Virus record (IMG/VR): IMGVR_UViG_3300033146_001059
Coordinates: 1-64,000 of that record
DNA: 64,000 nt
Source of the DNA: a virus
Strand: one strand, 5' to 3'
Shown: piece by piece, positions 37,699-45,233 of the stretch
Numbering within the stretch: the first letter of the stretch is position 1
How the letters are laid out: each line of letters starts with the position of its first letter
The notes under the pieces: generated by a model
What the model was told of the DNA's origin: nothing
Database searches by the model: none
The model's input: the letters and a program-made list of their open reading frames with translations, nothing else
Program-made: the position numbers and the translations under genes

Positions 37699-38619
37699 TT
37701 ATATTAATTGGTATGGGTTATCTCTATCGTACTCCTCGTCTTTAGAGCTGTCATACAGATCCCCATTAAATTTTCTATACTTTGCTTGTAACGTTCCAAA
37801 CTTATCGACCCATATTTTCATATCATAACCGTCTACAAAGTCGTAGTCGTCTACAGTCATAACTATCAGTGTTTTCTTATATACCTTATTACCAAGACCA
37901 CCCATTAACATTTTGTACAGTTCCATTTGAATACTGTAATGATAATAGTTACAATCCATTAGATGCTTAAACGGTCCTGACATCATTTTATACTTACGCG
38001 TACGAGAGTTATAAAAACTCTTTTTTTGTATGGGCTCCTTTAGAAATTTGTAATCAAAAATTCCGAATATAGTAGTAGGTATCCCCTTCACTTTAACTCT
38101 TTTTTTCATTAGTAAATCTACCTGCCCGGCTAGCCTCAGCCGTGTATTATATACCAACAGTTCAGTTTTTGACAGCTTCCACTTAGCCTTTTCCATAAGG
38201 TTGAGAGCTTTCTCTGCCTGACGCGCTTGAGGCTCTTCAGGTGTTTCGCCAAAATCCCAACCGTCATAAATAGACTCACAATAAGCATGAAGTTTAGACC
38301 CACGGTCACTTGCCACACGAGCTTTTTCAGCCCACTCAGCACGGAGTTCTTCAGCTGATATTTCCAGTCCATGCTTCTCAACATAGCGCTCACTAATTCC
38401 AACTGAGTCGAAGTGCTCTTTAAACCCAGCCAAAACACCAGTCGGCGATCTAAATCTGAATTTACTACTTGCAAAATCTATTAATTTATTGTTATTTATA
38501 TCGTCTACGTGAAAGTATTTGTGATCATCTTCTATGAATACTACTTTCTTGTCTGGACTAACATTGTCCACTACAACACCCTCAACTGTAATTGAAGGTT
38601 TAAACTCCGGTACATACAT
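37699..38619 (-). CDS. PD-(D/E)XK nuclease (RecB/Cas4-like)
   Basis: 306 residues. Motifs in order: GSKLHAYCESI (helix with conserved His, residues ~107-117), RLAGQVDLLMKK (catalytic Asp), IFGIFDYKFLKE (D-x-K, with Asp-Tyr-Lys as the central catalytic core) and YYHYSIQMELYKML (RecB motif IV QxxxY). This order is that of phage RecB-like exonucleases. It lacks the GG-LYKK tail. Probably acts in replication, recombination or genome processing. Confidence 0.8.
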   Translation of the reverse strand: MYVPEFKPSITVEGVVVDNVSPDKKVVFIEDDHKYFHVDDINNNKLIDFASSKFRFRSPTGVLAGFKEHFDSVGISERYVEKHGLEISAEELRAEWAEKARVASDRGSKLHAYCESIYDGWDFGETPEEPQARQAEKALNLMEKAKWKLSKTELLVYNTRLRLAGQVDLLMKKRVKVKGIPTTIFGIFDYKFLKEPIQKKSFYNSRTRKYKMMSGPFKHLMDCNYYHYSIQMELYKMLMGGLGNKVYKKTLIVMTVDDYDFVDGYDMKIWVDKFGTLQAKYRKFNGDLYDSSKDEEYDRDNPYQLI

Positions 38620-38628
38620 ACACTATAA

Positions 38629-38981
38629 CTATTTTAAATTCTTATACAATATACCCCCCCCCCCGTTATGAAATCCTGGGGCATACTTACCATTCTTATT
38701 TTTAATATAATCTAGCACATCATTAAGCTGGTTATTTATTCTACCGTCTCTATAGTTAACATACTCAGCGTCTGGGCTCATATATTATATACTACCAAAC
38801 CTGTGCGTTTCTCGGTAAAAGTATCGTCTGACTGTAAGAAAACACCGCGATCCCTTAATTTACTAAGTCCACCGTAGTCTAGTATAATTTTATTTACTTT
38901 ATCACCTTGAACTTTTTTCTCGTTGGAGGATAGTTTTCTAAATGACGCCCCCCACTGAAATTTTCTGCGTATTAACCTCAT
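38629..38981 (-). pseudogene. Second frame-disrupted tagged protein, with G11 tract
   Basis: An upstream segment (38778-38981, 67 residues, MRLIRRKFQWGASFRKLSSN to TGLVVYNI) is followed by a segment starting at ATG 38781 (MSPDAEYVNYRDGRINNQ) that overlaps its stop as ATGA and ends GFHNGGGGILYKNLK. The pieces align with the protein at 35029-35700 (LDYGG/LEYGG, DDTFTEKRTG/DSTFTRDKTG). The Gly run is encoded by 11 consecutive G (38654-38664 as C on plus) directly before the tail. Either a split gene, a phase-variable gene or a sequencing error. Confidence 0.5.
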
Positions 38982-39010
38982 TCTGTTTATTAGACTATAG
39001 TTTATTCAAA

Positions 39011-39025
39011 TTAGTATAAGAAAAA
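39011..39025 (-). promoter_or_regulatory. Late-promoter-like motif, copy 6
   Basis: The minus strand reads ATTTTTCTTATACTAA, 30 bases before the ATG at 38981 and just after the stop of the GIY-YIG-type gene. C at the variable position. Confidence 0.5.
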
Positions 39026-39042
39026 TAAATGAGGCTTCAAAA

Positions 39043-39708
39043 TCATTTCTCTGCTATAAGCATATAAATCGGGGTTGTATCCTCTAAAGCCCCTACCTTT
39101 CTTACAAAAACGCGCTTAGCATATAAGTCCTTAAATTTCGTAAGTGTAGATTCAAATCTATTAGCTACTATTTCTATAATGTAGTTTGAGCCCACTTCCT
39201 CCATTATTGTATTATTTATAAATGTTTTTGGTCCTGCTAATATTACCCCAGCATGACATGTGTCATAACCTATACCATTGTAATACACGTAACCGAGCAT
39301 ATTGAGAATTTTACGTCCTAAGGTATATTGATAATAGTCTATTTTACGTAGCTGGTTCAGTACGGCTACAGCTGGTATATGTACATCTATGTGTTCATAT
39401 AGATTATGAGGAGAATAGAACGCTATGTCCTGCTTTTCTAGCGAGTCGATAAACGGCTTTATTTTACCACCGTAGCGGAACCACTCTGTGTGGCCATCGG
39501 CGTAGGCAGGGTTTGGATGTGATTTTAAGCGTTCACTATTATACTCCCCATGTAGATCCCCCTCGATATCTTTATGGAAAACATGTATTGGTACAACTTT
39601 GCCTGGTCGACATAATTGTCTGAAACGTGCACGAGGATTAATTGACTTTCCTATCTTATATAGATCTGTGTCGAGATCGTGCAATATATATGTATAAACT
39701 TTACTCAT
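39043..39708 (-). CDS. GIY-YIG superfamily (T5orf172/MUG113-type) protein
   Basis: 221 residues. The N-terminal domain has VYTYILHDLDTDLYKIGKSI, the GIY-YIG-like core with Tyr and the KIGKS turn, then RARFRQLC, then a His-rich segment with GEYNSERLKSHPNP and DGHTEWFRY, matching T5orf172/MUG113 nuclease-fold proteins. The C-terminal half is unrecognised. Could act as a nuclease on host or competing DNA. It lies between the regulator and the late genes. Confidence 0.65.
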   Translation of the reverse strand: MSKVYTYILHDLDTDLYKIGKSINPRARFRQLCRPGKVVPIHVFHKDIEGDLHGEYNSERLKSHPNPAYADGHTEWFRYGGKIKPFIDSLEKQDIAFYSPHNLYEHIDVHIPAVAVLNQLRKIDYYQYTLGRKILNMLGYVYYNGIGYDTCHAGVILAGPKTFINNTIMEEVGSNYIIEIVANRFESTLTKFKDLYAKRVFVRKVGALEDTTPIYMLIAEK

Positions 39709-39723
39709 ATCTTCTAAACTTTT

Positions 39724-40635
39724 TTAACTTTCTAAACTTTCTAGACTTTTATCTACTCTATCTAGTATATTCTCTGCATTTGTAAGGCGAGACTGCTTTA
39801 TGTATTTCTCAGCCCTTAGTAATTCTAACTGATCGGCTAAATGATTCATCTGCAACTCTTCTAAACGTAATATGAGTCCTTGCTTCTTAGTCGACCCCTT
39901 ACGTTTTGATTTATTATTTAATTTATACTTTACTTGCAACTGTGTCGACAGACGCTCTTCGGCTCTTTTACGTGCCGTGGATTTAAATTTATTACGTTTG
40001 TAATATTCTATAAAGTCCTTTACTACCATTTCTCGTAAATGGTCATAATCTATTGTAAGTACATTATCTTTATATGTCATCCACGGGGCATCTTCCACAC
40101 CAACTAAAGATTGTATAGATTTACGCACTGATGATACTGGTACATTTGTAGATCTTGCTATTTGGGCCCCGGATACTTCAAGCTCTGAGAGAGCCCCGGC
40201 CTTTTCTAACGCCGCAAGCCTTAACAAAAATGCCTTTTGTGCCGTAGTTACAATTGGTGATATAAGAAATGCAAGAGGTACAGCTATGTAATCCTTTTTG
40301 ATAGTAGTGCGTGTAGTATAGCCCCCGACCAATTTCTTAAGCATTCCTAGTGCTGTGAGCGAATCAAGTGCAGACTTTACAGATCTGTAATCTATGTTTA
40401 TGTAATCGGCCAACGTTTCTGGTGTATCATTAAATAGTACACGCCTAGACTTTCTGTTATAATAATCTGTGACTATGTAACCATATACCACTATTTCCAC
40501 ATTTGTAAGTACTCGGTATCCTTCGTGAACCTTCTTTTGAACCTGTATCAGGTCAGTTACCTCCAAGGCAGCAAACTGGTAGTGGCCATAGTCAGTAGAA
40601 TACCCCAAGCTCCCTTCAATCTTTAATTTCGCCAT
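39724..40635 (-). CDS. Winged-helix DNA-binding regulator/initiator
   Basis: 303 residues with two helix-turn-helix-like units: LADYINIDYRSVKSALDSLT (residues ~75-95) followed by a GxxTRTTI wing, and GAQIARSTNVPVSSVRKSIQ (~155-175). The C-terminal 100 residues are basic and helical with a coiled coil. It faces the divergent control region, which holds three copies of an imperfect palindrome, so it may autoregulate or switch early to late transcription. A plasmid-type replication initiator is the alternative. Confidence 0.65.
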   Translation of the reverse strand: MAKLKIEGSLGYSTDYGHYQFAALEVTDLIQVQKKVHEGYRVLTNVEIVVYGYIVTDYYNRKSRRVLFNDTPETLADYINIDYRSVKSALDSLTALGMLKKLVGGYTTRTTIKKDYIAVPLAFLISPIVTTAQKAFLLRLAALEKAGALSELEVSGAQIARSTNVPVSSVRKSIQSLVGVEDAPWMTYKDNVLTIDYDHLREMVVKDFIEYYKRNKFKSTARKRAEERLSTQLQVKYKLNNKSKRKGSTKKQGLILRLEELQMNHLADQLELLRAEKYIKQSRLTNAENILDRVDKSLESLES

Positions 40636-40654
40636 AATAATAATCTGTAATACT

Positions 40655-40668
40655 ATATAATAAGAAAT
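40655..40668 (-). promoter_or_regulatory. Late-promoter-like motif, copy 7
   Basis: The minus strand reads ATTTCTTATTATA about 20 bases before the regulator start. It is the most divergent copy (TTA for TAA after CTTAT). Confidence 0.4.
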
Positions 40669-40690
40669 GTTTTTATTAATTACAAGGAAC

Positions 40691-40815
40691 TACTACAAAA
40701 GGTAATATTATGATTTTTAAATGGTTCAAATATGAGCCAAAAAAAAGACACCTTTTGTAGTAAAAAAAGACACCTTTTGCAAAACCGTGTAACTAAAAAG
40801 ACACCTTTTGTAGTA
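40691..40815. repeat. Operator/iteron-like repeats in the divergent control region
   Basis: AAAAGACACCTTTTG occurs exactly at 40743-40757, 40765-40779 and 40796-40810, with centre spacings of 22 and 31 bases, about two and three helical turns. Each is an imperfect palindrome (AAAAG, ACAC, CTTTT). CCTTTTGTAGTA occurs at 40751 and 40804 and inverted (TACTACAAAAGG) at 40691-40702. The 527-base gap 40636-41162 holds no convincing gene. A multi-site operator or replication origin is likely. Confidence 0.65.
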
Positions 40816-41088
40816 AAATGGGCGTATAAAAAGTATGAAAGTCCAATGTTTACTGTATGTGTAGAGCGTGTAATCTTCGTGTATTATAGAAGGGCTACTC
40901 TATTATTACACGTTACTCTGTGTAATATACTCGCTCAAGCGCCGCGACGGCTTGAACCAAAATTGTAATTCGTGTAACTATAAGCCCCAGGTCGTTTCTA
41001 TATTCAAAAGCGAATAGTATACGAAAACACCAAATAATGAAAAAAAAATTATAGTGTTTGTCAGGCGCGGATGGTCCTTGTAATTTAG

Positions 41089-41110
41089 CCCCATCAAGTT
41101 TTCATTGGGG
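41089..41110 (+). promoter_or_regulatory. Hairpin in the early leader
   Basis: CCCCA pairs with TGGGG around a 12-base loop, 50 bases before the first plus-strand gene. It is followed by an A/T-only stretch of about 50 bases that probably contains the start region of the early transcript. Confidence 0.4.
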
Positions 41111-41162
41111 AATTAAAATAATAATTAAATAGTATAATATAAATTATAGAAAATTAAATAAA

Positions 41163-41345
41163 ATGAAAAATTTAATTGTATTAACACAGTTTGCATTGTC
41201 AGCAGTAGTTGCTTATGGTGCTTTGTTCGGTCAACTTGAAACAGGTTTAGATAGAGCAACATTATTGATCATTGCCTTAGTGATGGCATTAACAGTAGGC
41301 ATTATGTCTACTATAACACATGAGAAGGATGAGAAAGAGAACTAA
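41163..41345 (+). CDS. Small two-pass membrane protein
   Basis: 60 residues with two hydrophobic helices (LTQFALSAVVAYGALFG and LLIIALVMALTVGIMS) and an acidic C-terminus (THEKDEKEN). First gene of the early block, behind an AT-rich leader. Function unknown; early membrane proteins often alter host physiology or block superinfection. Confidence 0.65.
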   Translation: MKNLIVLTQFALSAVVAYGALFGQLETGLDRATLLIIALVMALTVGIMSTITHEKDEKEN

Positions 41346-41580
41346 CAAGGTTACATACGTTAACCGTAATGAGGGTAAGACTTGTGCTCAACTTGAGCGC
41401 GAGTTGAGACGATTAAAGCAGGACATCGAATACAATAAGAGGATGTCTGATGCGTTCTATGAGCGTAGACAGCGTATAATAGATGGAGAAGCAGAAATAA
41501 CAGCTGCGGATATTAAGGAGGATAACATAACACCAGAAGGGTACGCTATGTGTTTTGGTAAACTAATAAAAATAAATTAG
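41320..41580 (+). CDS. Small basic coiled-coil protein
   Basis: 86 residues overlapping the previous gene by 26 bases. A charged helix (LERELRRLKQDIEYNKRMSD) suggests a short coiled coil. A second in-frame Met four codons downstream is possible. Unrecognised. Confidence 0.55.
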   Translation: MRRMRKRTNKVTYVNRNEGKTCAQLERELRRLKQDIEYNKRMSDAFYERRQRIIDGEAEITAADIKEDNITPEGYAMCFGKLIKIN

Positions 41581-41595
41581 TAATTTAACAGTGGG

Positions 41596-41617
41596 GTGCG
41601 CAATACATATCACGCAC
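41596..41617 (+). promoter_or_regulatory. Leader hairpin A (covarying pair with 42068-42089)
   Basis: GTGCG pairs with CGCAC around CAATACATATCA. The hairpin at 42068-42089 has CTGCG/CGCAG around a nearly identical 12-base loop, so the closing pair has changed from G-C to C-G with pairing kept. It sits 10 bases before the ATG at 41627. Confidence 0.5.
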
Positions 41618-41626
41618 AATATTAAT

Positions 41627-42055
41627 ATGGAGTATAAAATATTAAATCCAAAAGGAGAGATGCTATCTTCTAAAACGTTCAACAGTATAACTGGCAGCGT
41701 AGATCACGCAAAAGAGTATATTGAAAATGCCATATCACATGACAATACAACATGGGACAACATATCAGAGTATCTGGTTGGATTCTTACTTGATAGTGTA
41801 TCTTTTCATGCGGCAGTTGGTAAGACTGCACGAGTAGCAGCAATATCGAAGCTTATGGAAGACCATAATGATTTATTTGGTTTAATAGCTGAGTTACGTG
41901 GACTAGAACTTACCATAGAGATTAAGTACAGTGTGGTGTATGAAACTGCAGGACAAGAGATGCGTGTTATAGAAGTATTCGCATCAAATGCGTTTGAAAT
42001 ACACGGAAAAATCCCAGGTAACTGGAGAAGAATAATAGCTAGACAAGTTATATAA
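41627..42055 (+). CDS. Early protein, unrecognised
   Basis: 142 residues from ATG 41627 (MEYKILNPKGEMLSSKTFNS). A GTG at 41591 would extend it through the leader hairpin and is rejected. Mixed alpha/beta, no signal peptide. The flanking leader hairpins suggest regulated translation. No family recognised. Confidence 0.65.
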   Translation: MEYKILNPKGEMLSSKTFNSITGSVDHAKEYIENAISHDNTTWDNISEYLVGFLLDSVSFHAAVGKTARVAAISKLMEDHNDLFGLIAELRGLELTIEIKYSVVYETAGQEMRVIEVFASNAFEIHGKIPGNWRRIIARQVI

Positions 42056-42061
42056 ACTAAA

Positions 42062-42262
42062 TGTGGGCTGCGCATACATTATCACGCAGATAAATTATGA
42101 ATATACTATAGTATAAGTTAACCACCTTGGTTTGGGGAGATGCAGTTCAATTCTGCTAGTGGTTCTAGGGTCATGTTATTAATTCTAGCTGACAATCGTA
42201 TGCTTTGCGAACATACTTGCTGAAGATAGTAGGCAAGTGATCGGGAGTATTAATACGTGACC
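42062..42262 (+). ncRNA. Multi-hairpin structured RNA
   Basis: A 300-base gap rich in paired segments. Hairpin 42068-42089 (CTGCG/CGCAG). AACCAC (42120-42125) pairs with GTGGTT (42159-42164) around an inner GCAG-TTCAATT-CTGC hairpin whose loop resembles a tRNA T-loop. A long-range stem joins 42169-42186 to 42245-42262: 8 bp, a bulge, 6 bp, a mismatch, 2 bp. It encloses hairpins 42198-42216 and 42215-42238. It could be an independent small RNA or the leader of the gene at 42355. No anticodon arm is present, so it is not a tRNA. Confidence 0.55.
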
Positions 42263-42354
42263 ACACCGAGATGTGTATAAACTATAGGGCACTTAAGCCT
42301 GTTTAGCATCAAGAAGTCCTTTGGTGTGTCGTGATCTAGGCATCTTTTATAATT

Positions 42355-42933
42355 ATGGGTGTAAATACCAAGTTATCAAAAGCACAAGTTAAGGAGATTA
42401 ACGGTGAAGTAGCTGCAAAGGCTGAAGATCGTAAGGTTCGTGAAGATATCCTTACTACTCAACTCATGGCTAAGAAATTAGCTACGCATGCCACTGAAGG
42501 GTTACTGCTTAGATTTGATGGTCAGAAGGACTATAAAGATAAGGATGGAAAGTTCCAGACCAAAATGTTGCGTTATAAGAATTTTTATACGGGTGAGTTC
42601 TATTCGTTCTCACTTAAGGAATTACTTAACAACTTTAAGGTTGCAGGTGAAACTGTTGCATCTACGCTTAAGTTCGATCAGGACAATATGTGGTCTTTAC
42701 CAGGTCTTATATTTGTTGATAACGTAGTTCCTGCCATTGCTGGTAAGGAAGAGTATCCTCTTGTATCTTATAAGGGCTATACTCAGACGTTATTCACTAA
42801 GTATGCGGGTGAAGCGCTATCTAAGCAATTAGATAAGATTAAGGTTAAGAAGAACCTACGTCCTGATTCTAATCCGTTCCTTGACCAAGTGAACATAATA
42901 ACAGATCCAACTAAAATACCAGTGTTGATCTAG
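42355..42933 (+). CDS. Early protein, probably highly expressed
   Basis: 192 residues (MGVNTKLSKAQVKEINGEVA). Lys-rich with a beta-rich centre. Codon use is richer in C- and G-ending codons than most early genes, suggesting strong expression, and it is followed by a good terminator and preceded by a structured leader. Possibly nucleic-acid binding from its charge, but no motif supports this firmly. Confidence 0.65.
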   Translation: MGVNTKLSKAQVKEINGEVAAKAEDRKVREDILTTQLMAKKLATHATEGLLLRFDGQKDYKDKDGKFQTKMLRYKNFYTGEFYSFSLKELLNNFKVAGETVASTLKFDQDNMWSLPGLIFVDNVVPAIAGKEEYPLVSYKGYTQTLFTKYAGEALSKQLDKIKVKKNLRPDSNPFLDQVNIITDPTKIPVLI

Positions 42934-42952
42934 GGTGATAGTAGTATAAGAA

Positions 42953-42981
42953 GTCTCGCATGTAATGTGTGAGGCTTTTTT
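42953..42981 (+). terminator. Rho-independent terminator
   Basis: GTCTCGCA pairs with TGTGAGGC (8 bp with two G-U pairs), 7-base loop, then TTTTTT. It ends the transcript of 42355-42933. Confidence 0.85.
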
Positions 42982-43038
42982 AATGTCTACACTGCTCTAC
43001 GACGCATACACTGCTGGACGACAATTGCACTTTTTACC

Positions 43039-43073
43039 GGTAGGTGGTGGTCATGTATCACGTTAAACCTACC
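43039..43073 (+). promoter_or_regulatory. Leader hairpin before 43120 gene
   Basis: GGTAGGT pairs perfectly with ACCTACC (7 bp) around a 21-base loop. It lies ~45 bases before the start codon and downstream of the terminator, so it is in the new leader and may stabilise or regulate the mRNA. Confidence 0.45.
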
Positions 43074-43119
43074 CCTGTGTTCGCCGGTGCACGCTTAATT
43101 TATTTAATATCATAACGTT

Positions 43120-43728
43120 ATGAAAATTTCTGTAAAAATGGATGCCATTGTTCGCGCAATGGACAAAAAAGTATTCAACAATGAAGTTGTTGAGGGTGAT
43201 GAGGTTACAATCCTTAAACCAATGCCTTACGACAATAAAGATGCTGAAGGCAAGATTATATCAACCACATATAGCTTCATCTGTAAGTTAACTCGTGCTG
43301 ATGGCACAAGTGAGATTGTATCTCTTCCTGGTAAAGTATTATTCTCTGCTCAAGTATTGAAGAGTACTGAAGGAGGTACAACTGAAGATATTCCTGCTAA
43401 CTATGAGTCATTTATGTCTCGTATTGGTGGTGGTGAGACTGATGAAGGAGCAACAGTAGAGCTTGACGCGTTTACTAACTTCACAGTTAAACATGTTTCA
43501 GATATTCCTGAGACAAGAGCTAATGTGTTGGCTAAGTATGACATAATGAATGTGGCTGAAGACCGTCGTAAGATGTATGCATTGAGAGATTATGCTAGAT
43601 TTGCTGAGCTTTTAAAGCTTAATAAGGGCAAGTATGATGCGTTATTAGACTACGATGCAATCTATGAGTCTGGACCAATCAGTGCATCTGTTACTCCTCT
43701 AAAGAATATTCAAATCGCACTATCGTAA
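43120..43728 (+). CDS. Early protein, probably highly expressed
   Basis: 202 residues (MKISVKMDAIVRAMDKKVFN). Acidic with a beta-rich middle and a helical region (AEDRRKMYALRDYARFAELL). Like 42355-42933, it has its own terminator and structured leader and a stronger codon bias. Unrecognised; the pair may be abundant proteins that manipulate DNA or the host early. Confidence 0.65.
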   Translation: MKISVKMDAIVRAMDKKVFNNEVVEGDEVTILKPMPYDNKDAEGKIISTTYSFICKLTRADGTSEIVSLPGKVLFSAQVLKSTEGGTTEDIPANYESFMSRIGGGETDEGATVELDAFTNFTVKHVSDIPETRANVLAKYDIMNVAEDRRKMYALRDYARFAELLKLNKGKYDALLDYDAIYESGPISASVTPLKNIQIALS

Positions 43729-43745
43729 ACAGATAACATTAATAA

Positions 43746-43773
43746 GTAGCCTAAGAGATCACGCTTGGGCTAC
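43746..43773 (+). terminator. Terminator-like hairpin
   Basis: GTAGCCTAAG pairs with CTTGGGCTAC (10 bp, one G-U), 8-base loop, followed by ATTTAAT. A strong stem with a weak T tract. Confidence 0.65.
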
Positions 43774-43854
43774 ATTTAATACCTATTTACCACTCACTTA
43801 AGTACCATAAACACTCAGTAATTACAAATATAACACTAATAACCAGTTACTATT

Positions 43855-43950
43855 ATGGTAGAACTAATTAATGCTCTTTTATCAGTTGGCGCTCTGATTT
43901 TTGGTATAATAGCAGTCTATTTTGTAATAAAAGCTCCAAATAAATCATAA
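43855..43950 (+). CDS. Micro membrane protein
   Basis: 31 residues, MVELINALLSVGALIFGIIA then VYFVIKAPNKS: one transmembrane helix. It starts after an AT-rich leader and ends 22 bases before the next gene. Short, so moderate confidence; similar one-helix micro-proteins are frequent across this early region. Confidence 0.5.
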   Translation: MVELINALLSVGALIFGIIAVYFVIKAPNKS

Positions 43951-43972
43951 TTAACTCATAAACTATATTGTT

Positions 43973-44248
43973 ATGAAAATATCAGTAAATTCAGATTTTA
44001 AATCAGCAGACGTTATAGTATCAGCGTCAATAACCTTATCAGTAGAAGAAGCTCGTGCATTGTATGTATTGACAGAAACTCCTACTAAAATAGCTCAAAA
44101 TGGTAATATTACTGTCGACGAAGATGAAGCTAAAAAGAGAAATATACTTACTCGTGATTTCGTGCGTAGCATTGCTAAGAAAGTATTAATTACTTCTGGC
44201 AATATTACACCAATCACAGATATCATAGAAGATATCAAGAATGCATAA
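43973..44248 (+). CDS. Small early protein
   Basis: 91 residues starting MKISVNSDFKSADVIVSASI, with an acidic centre and a helical C-terminus. Its stop overlaps the next start by 8 bases. The MKISV start echoes the 43120 gene but the rest does not align. Unrecognised. Confidence 0.6.
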   Translation: MKISVNSDFKSADVIVSASITLSVEEARALYVLTETPTKIAQNGNITVDEDEAKKRNILTRDFVRSIAKKVLITSGNITPITDIIEDIKNA

Positions 44249-44516
44249 CAAGCTTATAACCTATGTAACCCTAGCGCTAATGTTTGGCGCTGGGATTATA
44301 TTAGGCACAATTAGTGCGTTACCCGGTAAAAATAAATCCATATCTGTATTACGCAGTCATGGTATTGTAGATACTAGTAAAGACTATTATACAGTTTATA
44401 TGCCAAATAAAGAATATATTACTGAAGTAGAGTTTAAAGCTTTAGTAGTAATGTCTGATATGTGTTCGAGAGTAATTGTACACTACCTAAGAAATATTAA
44501 TGAACACACTAGATAG
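44241..44516 (+). CDS. Membrane-anchored small protein
   Basis: 91 residues. One N-terminal hydrophobic helix (LITYVTLALMFGAGIILGTI) followed by a soluble domain of ~60 residues outside or inside the membrane. Overlaps the previous gene. Function unknown. Confidence 0.6.
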   Translation: MHNKLITYVTLALMFGAGIILGTISALPGKNKSISVLRSHGIVDTSKDYYTVYMPNKEYITEVEFKALVVMSDMCSRVIVHYLRNINEHTR

Positions 44517-44524
44517 ATTAAATC

Positions 44525-45101
44525 GTCGACACATCAGTTGACGTTTAAATAGGGTCTCAACGCGAGATAGACTCCGTACTACGCATGTTAAGCTTAACGG
44601 CATGCAGGTAGGTAACAGAAAAGTGCGAGTACAGAGGTTGTGCCTACTCTGACTTTTAATGCAGTGAGCACTACGAACCGAGATGTTTTAAAACTAATGT
44701 TAATTATTAGTACAATTAAAAAGTCCTAGGCTCCTAGGCAAGGGTGGTTGTAATGGGATAATAGATGGATATCAAGTAAGTATAAAGGTCAGTCCGAACT
44801 TGATTATAATTCTACTATTCTGTTGCCACAATGACCCACACGCTATCTATGACTGGCAATACGTGAACTCTCTTCGAGTGAGCGGCATGTAATCTCCATT
44901 CTAAAGGAGAAATGTGTGAAAAGAAGCGTGACACCTTAGCGGGTGCACTTATGACTGTAAATCAATCAGGGTACACAAGGGGGGAGTTAGCATAGCTGTA
45001 ATGTGCTAGGCAGATCGCCAGAGAAAAGAGTTCGTAGCTCTTACTCCTCACAATGATTTTGTGGATTTTCCCTGAGATAACTTCAAAGGGTTTCCACAGA
45101 G
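44525..45101 (+). ncRNA. Large structured non-coding RNA region
   Basis: No gene is visible for 837 bases (44517-45353). The first ~580 are dense in pairing: GTCGAC/GTTGAC at 44525-44542; a palindromic GTTAAGCTTAAC within GCATG/CATGC at 44583-44605; a ~96-base extended hairpin (44742-44751 with 44828-44837, 44756-44765 with 44811-44820, ATCAAGT 44771 with ACTTGAT 44798); and TGTGGA 45060 with TCCACA 45093 enclosing CCCT/AGGG. Base composition is more even than in the AT-rich flanks. Large ornate phage RNAs of this length, such as ROOL and GOLLD, exist; identity here is not established. Confidence 0.5.
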
Positions 45102-45119
45102 CAGTATTAAAAACTTAAT

Positions 45120-45233
45120 AAGAGTAGTTCTGATCTTATAATTTTTCATTAATAAATGAATAGTTTTTGGGTTTAATAGTTTTAGGTTTTATTAAGTTCC
45201 TAGTAATATTAAAAATATAGCAAGAGTAGTTCT
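45120..45233 (+). repeat. Twelve-base direct repeat pair
   Basis: AAGAGTAGTTCT occurs exactly at 45120-45131 and 45222-45233, each between AT-rich flanks and each soon followed by TTATAA or TATAAG. The stretch has no gene. Tandem protein-binding sites or paired promoters are possible. Confidence 0.4.

Noticed and set aside
40732-40968. 79-codon plus-strand frame in the control region
   Set aside because: It is made of the repeated AAAAGACACCTTTTG sites read as codons; composition and position argue for a regulatory region.
41591-41626. GTG start extending the 41627 gene upstream
   Set aside because: It would run through a leader hairpin that has a covarying twin; the ATG at 41627 has an AT-rich leader typical of neighbours.
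42120-42164. Candidate tRNA
   Set aside because: It has an acceptor-like stem and a T-loop-like hairpin but no anticodon arm or D-arm; treated as part of a structured RNA.
44525-45101. RNase P RNA or group I intron
   Set aside because: I could not find the conserved P4 or P7 core sequences by eye; left as unidentified structured RNA.
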